From Streptomyces sp. NBC_01723 (GTDB taxonomy: Bacteria > Actinomycetota > Actinomycetes > Streptomycetales > Streptomycetaceae): DNA of 64,000 nucleotides. Positions within the stretch are counted from its first letter, which is position 1; every line of letters begins with the position of its first letter. The notes under the pieces were generated by a model that worked only from the letters and a program-made list of their open reading frames with translations, ran no database searches and was not told the DNA's origin. This document shows positions 1-7,682 of the stretch, piece by piece. The stretch lies in NCBI RefSeq assembly GCF_036246005.1, contig NZ_CP109171.1, positions 5,754,001-5,818,000 of the forward strand, written 5' to 3'. The translations under genes and the position numbers were made by a program.

Positions 1-569
1 TGCCCACGCCCAGCGGCCGGCCCTTCACCCAGGAACTCGCCGTCCACCTCTCCGAGCGGCCCTGGCTGATCTTCACGCCCGCCCGCTACGAGGGCATCGA
101 CCGCCGCGTCGTCGACGAGTACGCGACCAGGATGCCGGTGTACGAGGTCTCCATCGGCGACTACGTCCTCGCCGGCGGCGAGGCGGCCGTACTGGTCGTC
201 ACCGAGGCCGTGGCCCGGCTGCTGCCCGGCGTCCTCGGCAACGCCGAGTCCCACCGGGACGACTCCTTCGCGCCCGGCGCCATGGCGAACCTCCTGGAGG
301 GCCCCGTCCACACCAAGCCGCCGCAGTGGCGCGGGCGCGGCATCCCGGACGTGCTGCTCAGCGGCCACCACGGGAAGATCGCCCGCTGGCGCCGGGACGA
401 GGCCCTGCGGCGCACGTCGGCCCACCGGCCCGACCTGATCGAGCGGTGCGATCCCAAGGCCTTCGACAAGAAGGACCGCGAGATGCTCTCCATCCTGGGC
501 TGGGCGCCGGACCCGGACGGGGAGCCGTACGGCCGATTTTGGCGCAGGACACCTGGCATGGAACAATAG
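1..569 (+). CDS. trmD: tRNA (guanine37-N1)-methyltransferase TrmD, 3' part (5' end cut by window)
   Basis: The reading frame is open from base 3 to the TAG at 567-569, so the start lies outside the window. TrmD methylates G37 of tRNAs from S-adenosylmethionine and prevents +1 frameshifting. The visible part begins just before the motif RYEGIDRRV and continues with SIGDYVLAGGE and PGVLGN, the residues that form the trefoil-knot SAM site in this family; the C-terminal helical domain follows (HHGKIARWRR). Its position directly before rplS is the classic rpsP-rimM-trmD-rplS order. Identification is secure; only the N-terminus is missing. Confidence 0.97.
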   Translation, partial: PTPSGRPFTQELAVHLSERPWLIFTPARYEGIDRRVVDEYATRMPVYEVSIGDYVLAGGEAAVLVVTEAVARLLPGVLGNAESHRDDSFAPGAMANLLEGPVHTKPPQWRGRGIPDVLLSGHHGKIARWRRDEALRRTSAHRPDLIERCDPKAFDKKDREMLSILGWAPDPDGEPYGRFWRRTPGMEQ

Positions 570-705
570 GCCGCTGTTGTGCGTCCGTCCGGAGCGCGCC
601 CCTGCCACAGGGGGACACGACGCCCGTCCCGACCCGCACGGCTCTGAATCCGAAACACCTAGTTTCCGTTGATGACCTGTGGCATCAGCGAGGAAAGCAG
701 ACGAA

Positions 706-1056
706 ATGTCTCACCTGCTCGACTCCGTCGACGCCGCGTCGCTGCGCACCGACGTCCCCGCCTTCCGCCCCGGCGACACCGTCAACGTCCACGTGCGCGT
801 CATCGAGGGCAACCGCTCCCGTGTGCAGCAGTTCAAGGGCGTTGTGATCCGCCGCCAGGGTGCCGGCATTCGCGAGACCTTCACGGTCCGCAAGGTCTCC
901 TTCTCCGTCGGCGTCGAGCGCACCTTCCCGGTGCACACCCCGATCGTGGAGAAGATCGAGCTCGTCACCCGCGGTGACGTCCGCCGCGCCAAGCTGTACT
1001 ACCTGCGCGAGCTGCGCGGCAAGGCCGCGAAGATCAAGGAGAAGCGCGAGAGCTGA
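706..1056 (+). CDS. rplS: 50S ribosomal protein L19
   Basis: This is a 116-residue protein with the usual L19 size and sequence ([18 protein letters not shown], ending [11 protein letters not shown]). L19 sits at the 30S-50S interface of the ribosome. I chose ATG 706 because AGGAAAG at 691-697 gives a good ribosome-binding site 8 nt upstream; an in-frame upstream start at 679 would add nine residues atypical of L19. It follows trmD after 136 bases of non-coding leader that probably carries its own promoter or an attenuator, although I see no clear hairpin there. Confidence 0.97.
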   Translation: MSHLLDSVDAASLRTDVPAFRPGDTVNVHVRVIEGNRSRVQQFKGVVIRRQGAGIRETFTVRKVSFSVGVERTFPVHTPIVEKIELVTRGDVRRAKLYYLRELRGKAAKIKEKRES

Positions 1057-1075
1057 GCGCCTCCGAGGTCCGCGC

Positions 1076-1100
1076 CGGGGCCGGATAGCATCTGGCCCCG
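1076..1100 (+). promoter_or_regulatory. Hairpin abutting the sipW start codon
   Basis: CGGGGCC (1076-1082) pairs with GGCCCCG (1094-1100) around an 11-nt loop, and the 3' arm ends at the base before the sipW ATG (1101). The loop contains TAGCAT (1086-1091), which could serve as a -10 box for a nearly leaderless sipW transcript. It may end rplS transcription, mask the sipW start or be a promoter palindrome; the sequence alone does not decide. Confidence 0.4.
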
Positions 1101-1853
1101 ATGGACACCGAAGCACAGCCCACGGAGCGCGACCGCTCCTCCCGCCCTTCCGACTCCGAGCAGCCCTCGGATCCGGAGGGCCCGGAGGAACGGTCGCGTT
1201 CCGCGTTCGCGGGGCGGATCACGGACTGGGTGCCGGGCGGCCGGATCACCGTCACCCTGCTGACGCTGCTGCTGTTCCTGCTGCTGCTCAGCACCTTCGT
1301 ACTGCGGCCGTTCCAGATTCCCAGCGGATCCATGGAGCGTGGATTGAGGATCGGTGACCGGGTTCTCGTAAATAAGTTGGCGTACCGTTTCGGTGGGCGG
1401 CCGCAGCGGGGCGACGTCGTGGTCTTCGACGGTACGGGACTCTTCGGGCCCGGCGACTACATCAAACGCGTGGTCGGTGTGGGCGGGGACCATGTGGTGT
1501 GCTGCGACAGGGAGGGGAGGGTACAGGTGAACGGCCAGTCGGTCGACGAGTCGGAGTTCCTGTACCCCGGTGACCGCCCGTCGACGGTGCGCTTCGACGT
1601 CGTCGTCCCCGACGGCACCCTCTTCGTCCTCGGCGACCACCGGTCCGGCTCCAGCGACTCCCGCGACCACCTGGGCTCGCCGGGCGGCGGCATGATCCCG
1701 GTGGACGAGGTGATCGGGCGCGCCGACTGGATCGTCTGGCCCTTCGCCCACGCCACCCACCTCGACCGTCCCGACGCCTACGCGCGCGTGCCGGAGGCCG
1801 ACGCGGACGGAGGGGCCGGCGACGCGCGTCGGCCCGCGGGCGCCGATGGGTAG
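1101..1853 (+). CDS. sipW: Type I signal peptidase SipW
   Basis: This 250-residue protein is the first of four consecutive type I signal peptidases, membrane enzymes that cut signal peptides from exported preproteins with a Ser/Lys dyad. A hydrophilic N-terminus of about 48 residues is followed by one transmembrane segment (about 50-68). The catalytic serine is S77 in IPSGSME and the catalytic lysine K122 in YIKRVVGVGGD; the later box GDHR...DSRD is present. No clear C-terminal membrane anchor is visible. There is no Shine-Dalgarno sequence in front of ATG 1101. The gene overlaps sipX by 8 nt (ATGGGTAG), so the two are probably translationally coupled. The symbol follows the order of the S. 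lividans sip cluster. Confidence 0.93.
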   Translation: MDTEAQPTERDRSSRPSDSEQPSDPEGPEERSRSAFAGRITDWVPGGRITVTLLTLLLFLLLLSTFVLRPFQIPSGSMERGLRIGDRVLVNKLAYRFGGRPQRGDVVVFDGTGLFGPGDYIKRVVGVGGDHVVCCDREGRVQVNGQSVDESEFLYPGDRPSTVRFDVVVPDGTLFVLGDHRSGSSDSRDHLGSPGGGMIPVDEVIGRADWIVWPFAHATHLDRPDAYARVPEADADGGAGDARRPAGADG

Positions 1854-3165
1854 CCGCGGGAAACCGCGCGGAGCCCCCAGCAGCCCCGCGGAGAACCTGC
1901 TGCCCACCGGCTCCCGGCGCACCGCCGCGCCCTCCGGCGGCCGTTCCCGCACGGAGCGGCGCAAGCTCCAGCGCAAGGTCAAACGGCGCCGCAGGCGCGG
2001 CGCCGTCAAGGAGATACCGCTCCTCATCGGCGTCGCCGTGCTCATAGCGCTGGTACTCAAGACCTTCCTCGTCCAGGCCTTCGTGATCCCGTCCGGCTCC
2101 ATGGAGCAGACCATCCAGATCGGCGACCGGGTCCTGGTGGACAAGCTCACCCCCTGGTTCGGCTCCGAACCGCAGCGCGGGGACGTCGTGGTCTTCCGGG
2201 ACCCCGGCGGCTGGCTCCAGGGCGAGCAGACCGCGAAGAAGGACGACCCCGTCGTCGTCAAGCAGGTCAAGGAGGGCCTGGCCTTCATCGGCCTGCTGCC
2301 GTCCGACGACGAGAAGGACCTCATCAAACGGGTCGTCGGGGTCGGTGGGGACGAGGTCAAGTGCTGCGACACCCAGGGACGTGTCACCGTCAACGGCGTC
2401 CCCCTGGACGAGGACTACCTGTACCCGGGTGACACCCCGTCACGGACGCCGTTCGACGTCACCGTCCCCGAGGGACGGCTGTGGGTGATGGGCGACCACC
2501 GGTCCAACTCCGCCGACTCCCGCGCCCACCAGGACACCGACTTCGGCACGGTCTCCGAGGAGGAGGTGGTGGGACGCGCCATGGTGATCGCCTGGCCGTT
2601 CGGTCACTGGACCACCCTGGACGAGCCGAAAACGTATGCATCAGTCACCGACTCGGCCTCCGGTGCGACCGCCGCTCCCCGGCTGTCGCATAGGGTTGCC
2701 CCCGACGATCCGAACGCGATGATGCAACTCCCGACCCCTGCGGAACTCCCGCTCGTTATGGGAGTGGTGGGCCTGCGCCGTATACGGGGCGGGCGGCGGC
2801 AGAGAGTAAGGAGTTGGCGTGGGGGATGTGGCGGTTGGCGCACGGTCCGGACACGACGGCGAGGAGAACCGCGGACGCCCCGAGGAGACGGACGGCCCGG
2901 CCCCGGACGGCGCCCGCGACTCCGGTCACGGCTCCGGAACCGAGGACGGCAGGGTGACGAACGAACACAACGGGACGCAGGACGAGGGAGTGGGCGGGAC
3001 GCCGCCCACGCCACACCGCGAGACCAAGAAGCCGCGTTCCTTCTGGAAGGAACTGCCGATCCTGATCGGTATCGCGCTGGTGCTCGCGCTGCTGATCAAG
3101 ACGTTCCTGGTGCAGGCGTTCTCGATCCCGTCCTCGTCGATGGAGAACACGCTCAAGATCAATGA
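1846..3165 (+). CDS. sipX: Type I signal peptidase SipX; the frame runs on into sipY
   Basis: The signal peptidase part covers about the first 315 residues. It has a basic N-terminus with an Arg/Lys cluster (39-51), a membrane segment (about 56-74), catalytic S85 in IPSGSME and K161 in LIKRVVGVGGD, then GDHRSNSADSR. In this sequence the frame does not stop where the homology fades: it continues to 3163-3165 as a 439-residue protein, and its last ~115 residues are an Arg-rich out-of-frame reading of sipY. A TAA at 2807-2809, one base out of frame, would end it near 320 residues, which is about the length I recall for S. lividans SipX. Either a one-base indel (biological or assembly) lies near the 3' end, or the overlap is real. 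The catalytic part is intact either way. Confidence 0.85.
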   Translation: MGSRGKPRGAPSSPAENLLPTGSRRTAAPSGGRSRTERRKLQRKVKRRRRRGAVKEIPLLIGVAVLIALVLKTFLVQAFVIPSGSMEQTIQIGDRVLVDKLTPWFGSEPQRGDVVVFRDPGGWLQGEQTAKKDDPVVVKQVKEGLAFIGLLPSDDEKDLIKRVVGVGGDEVKCCDTQGRVTVNGVPLDEDYLYPGDTPSRTPFDVTVPEGRLWVMGDHRSNSADSRAHQDTDFGTVSEEEVVGRAMVIAWPFGHWTTLDEPKTYASVTDSASGATAAPRLSHRVAPDDPNAMMQLPTPAELPLVMGVVGLRRIRGGRRQRVRSWRGGCGGWRTVRTRRRGEPRTPRGDGRPGPGRRPRLRSRLRNRGRQGDERTQRDAGRGSGRDAAHATPRDQEAAFLLEGTADPDRYRAGARAADQDVPGAGVLDPVLVDGEHAQDQ

Positions 3166-3808
3166 CCGTGTCCTGGTCGACAAGCTCACGCCCTGGTTCG
3201 GCTCCGAGCCCGAGCGCGGCGAGGTCGTCGTCTTCCACGACCCGGACAACTGGCTGGCGGGCGAGCCGACCCCCGACCCGAACGCGCTGCAGACGGTGCT
3301 CAGCTGGATCGGCCTGATGCCGTCCGCCGAGGAGAAGGACCTGATCAAGCGCGTCATCGGCGTCGGCGGCGACACCGTCGAGTGCAACAAGACCGGCCCG
3401 CTCAAGGTCAACGGCATGGCCCTCAACGAGCCGTACGTCTACCCCGGCAACACGCCGTGCACCGACGACGACCAGGGCGGCCGGTTCAAGGTCACGGTGC
3501 CCGAGGGCTACATCTGGGTCATGGGCGACCACCGGCAGAACTCCAAGGACTCCCGCTACCAGCAGGCGGACAAGCATGGCGGCATGGTCCCGGTGAAGGA
3601 GGTCGTCGGCCGCGCGGTCGTGGTCGCCTGGCCGATGAACCGCTGGGACAACCTGCCGGTCCCCGAGACCTTCGACCAGGACGGCCTGCGGGCCGGGTCG
3701 CCTGCCGCGGCCACGCTGTCGGTCGCGCCCCAGGGGCTCGCCGTCGCCGGCGTCCTCCCGGTCGTCTGGTGGCGCCGCCGTCGGAGCGCCGCCGCCGGGG
3801 TTCGCTGA
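2819..3808 (+). CDS. sipY: Type I signal peptidase SipY
   Basis: This is a 329-residue signal peptidase with an unusually long acidic and hydrophilic cytoplasmic N-terminus (about 75 residues). A membrane segment follows (about 79-97), then catalytic S107 in IPSSSMEN and K177 in DLIKRVIGVGGD. A Gly/Ala-rich hydrophobic stretch near the C-terminus (about 300-320) followed by an Arg cluster suggests a second membrane anchor. The GTG start at 2819 is preceded by AAGGAG at 2808-2813 with 5-nt spacing, which fixes the start. It is the last gene before a strong terminator, consistent with a sipW-sipX-sipY operon. Confidence 0.93.
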   Translation: MGDVAVGARSGHDGEENRGRPEETDGPAPDGARDSGHGSGTEDGRVTNEHNGTQDEGVGGTPPTPHRETKKPRSFWKELPILIGIALVLALLIKTFLVQAFSIPSSSMENTLKINDRVLVDKLTPWFGSEPERGEVVVFHDPDNWLAGEPTPDPNALQTVLSWIGLMPSAEEKDLIKRVIGVGGDTVECNKTGPLKVNGMALNEPYVYPGNTPCTDDDQGGRFKVTVPEGYIWVMGDHRQNSKDSRYQQADKHGGMVPVKEVVGRAVVVAWPMNRWDNLPVPETFDQDGLRAGSPAAATLSVAPQGLAVAGVLPVVWWRRRRSAAAGVR

Positions 3809-3841
3809 GGCGCCCCTGCTCTTACGTCCCCATCGACGCGA

Positions 3842-3874
3842 CAGCCCCCTTCCCGGCCCTCGGGAGGGGGGCTG
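3842..3874 (+). terminator. Terminator between sipY and sipZ
   Basis: A 14-bp stem with one G-T wobble (3842-3855 with 3861-3874) closes a 5-nt loop, GCCCT. It lies 33 nt after the sipY stop and 35 nt before the sipZ start. There is no clear T tract, as is common in Streptomyces. It separates sipW-sipX-sipY from a sipZ operon. Confidence 0.65.
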
Positions 3875-3909
3875 CCCCGTTGGGGTACCGCCGGGTAAGG
3901 TGCGGCTCC

Positions 3910-4680
3910 ATGGGTGGCGAGAGCACGACACGTACGGCCCCTCGCGGGGGGAACAAGGGTCCGGTGGGCAGCCGGACCGGGCAGCGCCTGTCCGGCCTCG
4001 CCGTGGCGCTGGGCATGGTGCTGTTCCTCGGCGGCTTCGCCTGGGGTGCCGTGGTCTACCGGCCCTACACCGTGCCGACCAGCTCGATGGCCCCGACCAT
4101 CGGGGTCGGTGACCGGGTGCTCGCCGAGCGCATCGACGGGAGCGACGTACGGCGTGGCGACGTCGTCGTCTTCAAGGACACGGCCTGGGCCAACGCCCCG
4201 ATGGTCAAGCGGGTCGTCGCCGTCGGCGGGGACACCGTCTCCTGCTGCCAGGAGGGCAAGCTGAAGGTCAACGGCAAGGTGATCGACGAGCCGTACCTGC
4301 CCGCCGGCACACCGGCCGAGATCATGGACTTCCAGACCGTGAACGTCCCGGAGGGCCGCCTGTTCCTGCTCGGCGACGAGCGCGACAACTCCGTGGACTC
4401 CACCGCCCACCTCACCGACGCGGCCCGCGGCACCGTCTCCAGCGGTGCCGTGGACGCCCGCGTCGACGCCGTGGTCTGGCCCATGAACGGCATGCTGGAG
4501 CGGCCGACCGGCTTCCAGACCCTGGGCGGCCTCTCCTCGCCGGGGCCGCTCACTCCGGTCGTCGTCCTGGTGATCGCCGGGGCCGTGCTGGTCCTGGGCG
4601 GTGGGGCGTACGGTCCCGTCGCCAAGCGGGCCGCGGCCTCGCGTGCCGGTCGCGCCGCGGAGCCCGCCGATGGGCGCTGA
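3910..4680 (+). CDS. sipZ: Type I signal peptidase SipZ
   Basis: This 256-residue enzyme is the shortest and most divergent of the middle paralogs in its N-terminal region. Its membrane segment is about residues 27-49, the catalytic serine S59 is in VPTSSMAP and the lysine K100 in PMVKRVVAVGGD; the GDERDNSVDS box follows. A second hydrophobic segment (PLTPVVVLVIAGAVLVLGGG) near the C-terminus predicts a C-terminal anchor. ATG 3910 was chosen because GGTAAGG (3894-3900) precedes it and the frame upstream is a sipY shadow. The 3' end overlaps the Nudix gene by 11 nt, so sipZ seems to head its own operon. Confidence 0.92.
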   Translation: MGGESTTRTAPRGGNKGPVGSRTGQRLSGLAVALGMVLFLGGFAWGAVVYRPYTVPTSSMAPTIGVGDRVLAERIDGSDVRRGDVVVFKDTAWANAPMVKRVVAVGGDTVSCCQEGKLKVNGKVIDEPYLPAGTPAEIMDFQTVNVPEGRLFLLGDERDNSVDSTAHLTDAARGTVSSGAVDARVDAVVWPMNGMLERPTGFQTLGGLSSPGPLTPVVVLVIAGAVLVLGGGAYGPVAKRAAASRAGRAAEPADGR

Positions 4681-5200
4681 GACGACCCCGGCCGGGCAGG
4701 ACACCTACCAGGGCGGACTGCGCAGGGTCGCGCGGGTCGTGCTGCTCGATCCCGACGACCGCGTCCTGCTGCTGCACGGCCACGAACCGGACGACCCGGC
4801 AGACGACTGGTGGTTCACGCCCGGCGGCGGTGTGGAGGGCGACGAGACCCGTGAGGAGGCCGCCCGGCGGGAGCTGCTGGAGGAGACCGGCATCGCCGAC
4901 GTCGAACTCGGCCCGGTGCTGTGGCGGCGCAGGTGTTCCTTCCCCTTCGCGGGCCGCCGCTGGGACCAGGACGAGTGGTACTACCTGGCCCGCACCCGGC
5001 AGACCGCCACCGGGGCCGTCGGCGCCGGGCTCACCGAGCTGGAGCGTCGCAGCGTCGCCGGAGCACGCTGGTGGACGTGTGAGGAACTGACCGGGGCACG
5101 TGAGACGGTGTATCCGACCAGACTCGCCGGGCTGCTGCGCACGCTGCTCGACGAGGGTCCCCCGGCCGGGCCGGTGACCCTGGACACGGAAATCGTCTAG
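4670..5200 (+). CDS. Nudix hydrolase
   Basis: This is a 176-residue protein with a perfect Nudix box (GX5EX7REUXEEXGU) at about residues 53-75: GGVEGDET followed by REEAARRELLEETGI. Nudix enzymes hydrolyse nucleoside diphosphates linked to another group, using Mg2+ held by the glutamates. The substrate cannot be deduced. The ATG at 4670 overlaps the sipZ stop, so expression is probably coupled to the signal peptidase gene. Confidence 0.9.
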   Translation: MGAETTPAGQDTYQGGLRRVARVVLLDPDDRVLLLHGHEPDDPADDWWFTPGGGVEGDETREEAARRELLEETGIADVELGPVLWRRRCSFPFAGRRWDQDEWYYLARTRQTATGAVGAGLTELERRSVAGARWWTCEELTGARETVYPTRLAGLLRTLLDEGPPAGPVTLDTEIV

Positions 5201-5257
5201 GGGTGCACGGGACTGGCGCACAATGGGGGGACCCGCACGGCTGAAGGGGAACATGCC

Positions 5258-5566
5258 ATGAGCGCCGAGGACCTCGAAAAGTACGAGACCGAGATGGAGC
5301 TCAAGCTCTACCGGGAGTACCGCGACGTCGTCGGTCTGTTCAAATACGTGATCGAGACCGAGCGGCGTTTCTACCTCACCAACGACTACGAGATGCAGGT
5401 GCACTCGGTCCAGGGCGAGGTGTTCTTCGAGGTCTCGATGGCGGACGCCTGGGTGTGGGACATGTACCGGCCGGCCCGCTTCGTGAAGCAGGTGCGCGTT
5501 TTGACGTTCAAGGACGTGAACATCGAGGAGCTGAACAAGAGTGACCTGGAGCTTCCGGGCGGGTGA
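5258..5566 (+). CDS. DUF2469 family protein
   Basis: This is a 102-residue acidic protein (MSAEDLEKYETEMELKLYRE...). It belongs to the small actinobacterial family DUF2469, which is always found near rplS, the signal peptidase genes and ribonuclease HII or yraN. No enzyme motif, signal peptide or membrane segment is visible and its function is unknown. AAGGGGAA about 8-15 nt before ATG 5258 is a plausible ribosome-binding site. The strong conservation of this family suggests a housekeeping role. Confidence 0.88.
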   Translation: MSAEDLEKYETEMELKLYREYRDVVGLFKYVIETERRFYLTNDYEMQVHSVQGEVFFEVSMADAWVWDMYRPARFVKQVRVLTFKDVNIEELNKSDLELPGG

Positions 5567-5591
5567 GGTCGGGCCGCCCGAGGAAGTTTTT
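5553..5591 (+). terminator. Terminator at the end of the DUF2469 gene
   Basis: GGGCGG (5557-5562) pairs with CCGCCC (5574-5579), and TTCC (5553-5556) can pair with GGAA (5582-5585) after a 2-nt bulge. A run of five T (5587-5591) follows directly. The 5' arm overlaps the stop codon region. Nothing else is visible between here and yraN. Confidence 0.45.
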
Positions 5592-5694
5592 CACTCGTGT
5601 GGGTGACGAAGTTGTCCACAGTCGACTGACCGTCCACCAAGATCCAAAAGCTCGCTGAGCTGCCCTCATCGTTGGCGCCGGAGGTGGTGCCGAC

Positions 5695-6057
5695 ATGAAC
5701 GCACGAGGTGCGATGGGCAGGTACGGCGAGACACTCGCCGCCCGCCGGCTGACCGGAGCCGGCATGACGGTCCTGGAGCGCAATTGGCGCTGCGGCAGGA
5801 CCGGCGAGATCGACATCGTGGCCCGGGACGGGGACGTCCTGGTCGTCTGCGAGGTCAAGACGCGCAGGGGCGGCTCCTTCGAACACCCGATGGCCGCGGT
5901 GACCCCCGAGAAGGCGGGCCGGCTGCGGCGGCTCGCCGAGCGCTGGATCCAGACCCATGGCGGAGCCCCACCCGGCGGTGTGCGCATCGACCTGGTGGGC
6001 GTCCTCCTCCCGCAGCGCGGCGCCCCCGTGGTCGAGCACGCCCGGGGGGTGGCGTGA
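5695..6057 (+). CDS. yraN: YraN family putative endonuclease (UPF0102)
   Basis: This 120-residue protein has the UPF0102 pattern: [38 protein letters not shown] and a C-terminal RIDLVGV. The E-I-D and E-V-K residues match the catalytic core of Holliday-junction-resolvase and restriction-endonuclease folds, so a DNA nuclease or processing role is inferred; the biochemical function is not settled. It overlaps yifB by one base (TGATG). Together with yifB and dprA it forms the usual yraN-comM-dprA DNA-processing operon. Confidence 0.92.
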   Translation: MNARGAMGRYGETLAARRLTGAGMTVLERNWRCGRTGEIDIVARDGDVLVVCEVKTRRGGSFEHPMAAVTPEKAGRLRRLAERWIQTHGGAPPGGVRIDLVGVLLPQRGAPVVEHARGVA

Positions 6058-7682
6058 TGGGGTTCGCGCGTACGTGCTCCGTGGCGCTCGTCGGCGTCGA
6101 GGGCGTGGTGGTCGAGGTCCAGGCCGACCTCGAACCGGGCGTGGCGGCGTTCACCCTGGTGGGGCTGCCGGACAAGAGCCTCACCGAGAGCCGGGACCGG
6201 GTGCGGGCCGCGGTGGTGAACTCGGGCGCCGAGTGGCCGCAGAAGAAGCTGACGGTGGGACTCAGCCCGGCGTCGGTCCCGAAGAGCGGCAGTGGCTTCG
6301 ACCTGGCCGTCGCCGCCGCCGTCCTGGGTGCCGCCGAGCGGATCGACCCGCGGGTGCTCGCGGACATCGTCATGGTCGGGGAGCTGGGCCTGGACGGCCG
6401 GGTGCGGCCGGTGCGCGGCATCCTGCCCGCGGTGCTGGCCGCGGCGGAGGCGGGCTACGAGCAGGTGGTCGTGCCCGAGTGCGCCGCCGCCGAGGCGTCC
6501 CTGGTGCCGGGGGTGTCGGTGCTCGGCGTACGCAGCCTGCGCCAGCTGATCGCCGTCCTCGCCGACGAGCCCGTGCCGGAGGAGGAACAGGACCAGCCGG
6601 GCCGCCCCGATCCGCTCCTCGCCGGCCTGCGCATGCCCGGCACGGGCGCCGCCACCGGCATGCACAGCATGGGCGCCGCCCAGTACGACCAGGGGCACGA
6701 CCTCGCGGACGTGGTGGGCCAGGGGTCGGCGCGTACGGCGGTGGAGGTCGCCGCGGCCGGGGGACATCACCTGTTCCTGGAGGGACCGCCCGGCGCCGGG
6801 AAGACCATGCTCGCCGAGCGGCTGCCCGCCATCCTGCCCCGGCTCACCCGGCCGGAGTCCCTGGAGGTCACGGCCGTGCACTCGGTGGCGGGCCTGCTGC
6901 CGCCGGGCAAGCCCCTGATCGACGTGGCTCCCTACTGCGCACCGCACCATTCGGCCACGATGCAGGCCCTCGTCGGCGGCGGACCCGGCGTCGCGCGGCC
7001 CGGCGCGGTCTCGCTGGCACACCGGGGGGTCCTGTTCCTGGACGAGACCCCCGAGTTCGGCAGCCATGTCCTGGACGCCCTTCGGCAGCCGCTGGAGGCC
7101 GGGCACGTCGTCATCGCGCGCAGTGCGGGCGTGGTGCGCTTCCCGGCCCGGTTCCTGATGGTGCTCGCGGCCAATCCGTGCCCGTGCGGCCGGTTCTCGC
7201 AGCGGGAGGACCTCTGCGAGTGTCCGCCCTCGGCGATCCGCCGGTACCAGGCCAGGCTGTCCGGTCCGCTGCTCGACCGGGTCGACCTCCGTGTCGAGGT
7301 CGACCGGGTCACCCGCGGCCAGCTGACCGGGAACGGAACCCGCGGGGATGCCACCGCGACCGTCGCCGACCGGGTGGCGGCGGCCCGGGCGCGGGCGTCC
7401 GCGCGCCTCACGGGCACGCCGTGGCTCTCCAACAGCGAGGTACCGGGCCGCGAGTTGCGCAGCCGCTGGCACGCCGCGCCGGGCGCGCTGGACGAGGCGG
7501 AGCGCAGCCTGGAACGCGGGGTACTCACCGCCCGCGGTCTCGACCGCGTCCTGCGCGTCGCCTGGACCGTCGCGGACCTCGTCGGCCACGACCGCCCCGA
7601 CGCGGGGGACGTCGCCCTCGCACTCCAACTGCGCACCGGGGTGCCACGCGGCGTGCCGATGGCTCTGGGAGCGCTGACGTGA
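6057..7682 (+). CDS. YifB/ComM family Mg-chelatase-like AAA+ ATPase
   Basis: This 541-residue AAA+ protein is related to ComM, a hexameric helicase that drives branch migration in natural transformation and recombination. The N-terminal ChlI-like domain carries FTLVGLPDKSLTESRDRVRA and GFDLAVAAAVLG. Walker A GPPGAGKTM is at about residue 243 and Walker B VLFLDE about 85 residues later. The cysteine cluster CPCG...CEC typical of the family follows, then LLDRVDLRVEV. ATG 6057 overlaps the yraN stop; an in-frame GTG at 6054 is an alternative. It overlaps dprA by four bases (GTGA). Confidence 0.93.
   Translation: MGFARTCSVALVGVEGVVVEVQADLEPGVAAFTLVGLPDKSLTESRDRVRAAVVNSGAEWPQKKLTVGLSPASVPKSGSGFDLAVAAAVLGAAERIDPRVLADIVMVGELGLDGRVRPVRGILPAVLAAAEAGYEQVVVPECAAAEASLVPGVSVLGVRSLRQLIAVLADEPVPEEEQDQPGRPDPLLAGLRMPGTGAATGMHSMGAAQYDQGHDLADVVGQGSARTAVEVAAAGGHHLFLEGPPGAGKTMLAERLPAILPRLTRPESLEVTAVHSVAGLLPPGKPLIDVAPYCAPHHSATMQALVGGGPGVARPGAVSLAHRGVLFLDETPEFGSHVLDALRQPLEAGHVVIARSAGVVRFPARFLMVLAANPCPCGRFSQREDLCECPPSAIRRYQARLSGPLLDRVDLRVEVDRVTRGQLTGNGTRGDATATVADRVAAARARASARLTGTPWLSNSEVPGRELRSRWHAAPGALDEAERSLERGVLTARGLDRVLRVAWTVADLVGHDRPDAGDVALALQLRTGVPRGVPMALGALT

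Noticed and set aside
570..705. Ribosomal-protein leader RNA before rplS
   Set aside because: The 136-nt gap has no stable hairpin or recognisable L19 leader motif that I can support by eye.
999..2393. A 464-codon open frame antisense to sipW and sipX
   Set aside because: The + strand genes have catalytic motifs and coupling; the antisense product has none.
5957..7678. Upstream extension of the dprA frame through yifB
   Set aside because: The extension is an Arg/Gly-rich shadow of yifB in another frame; dprA starts at or after the GTGA overlap.
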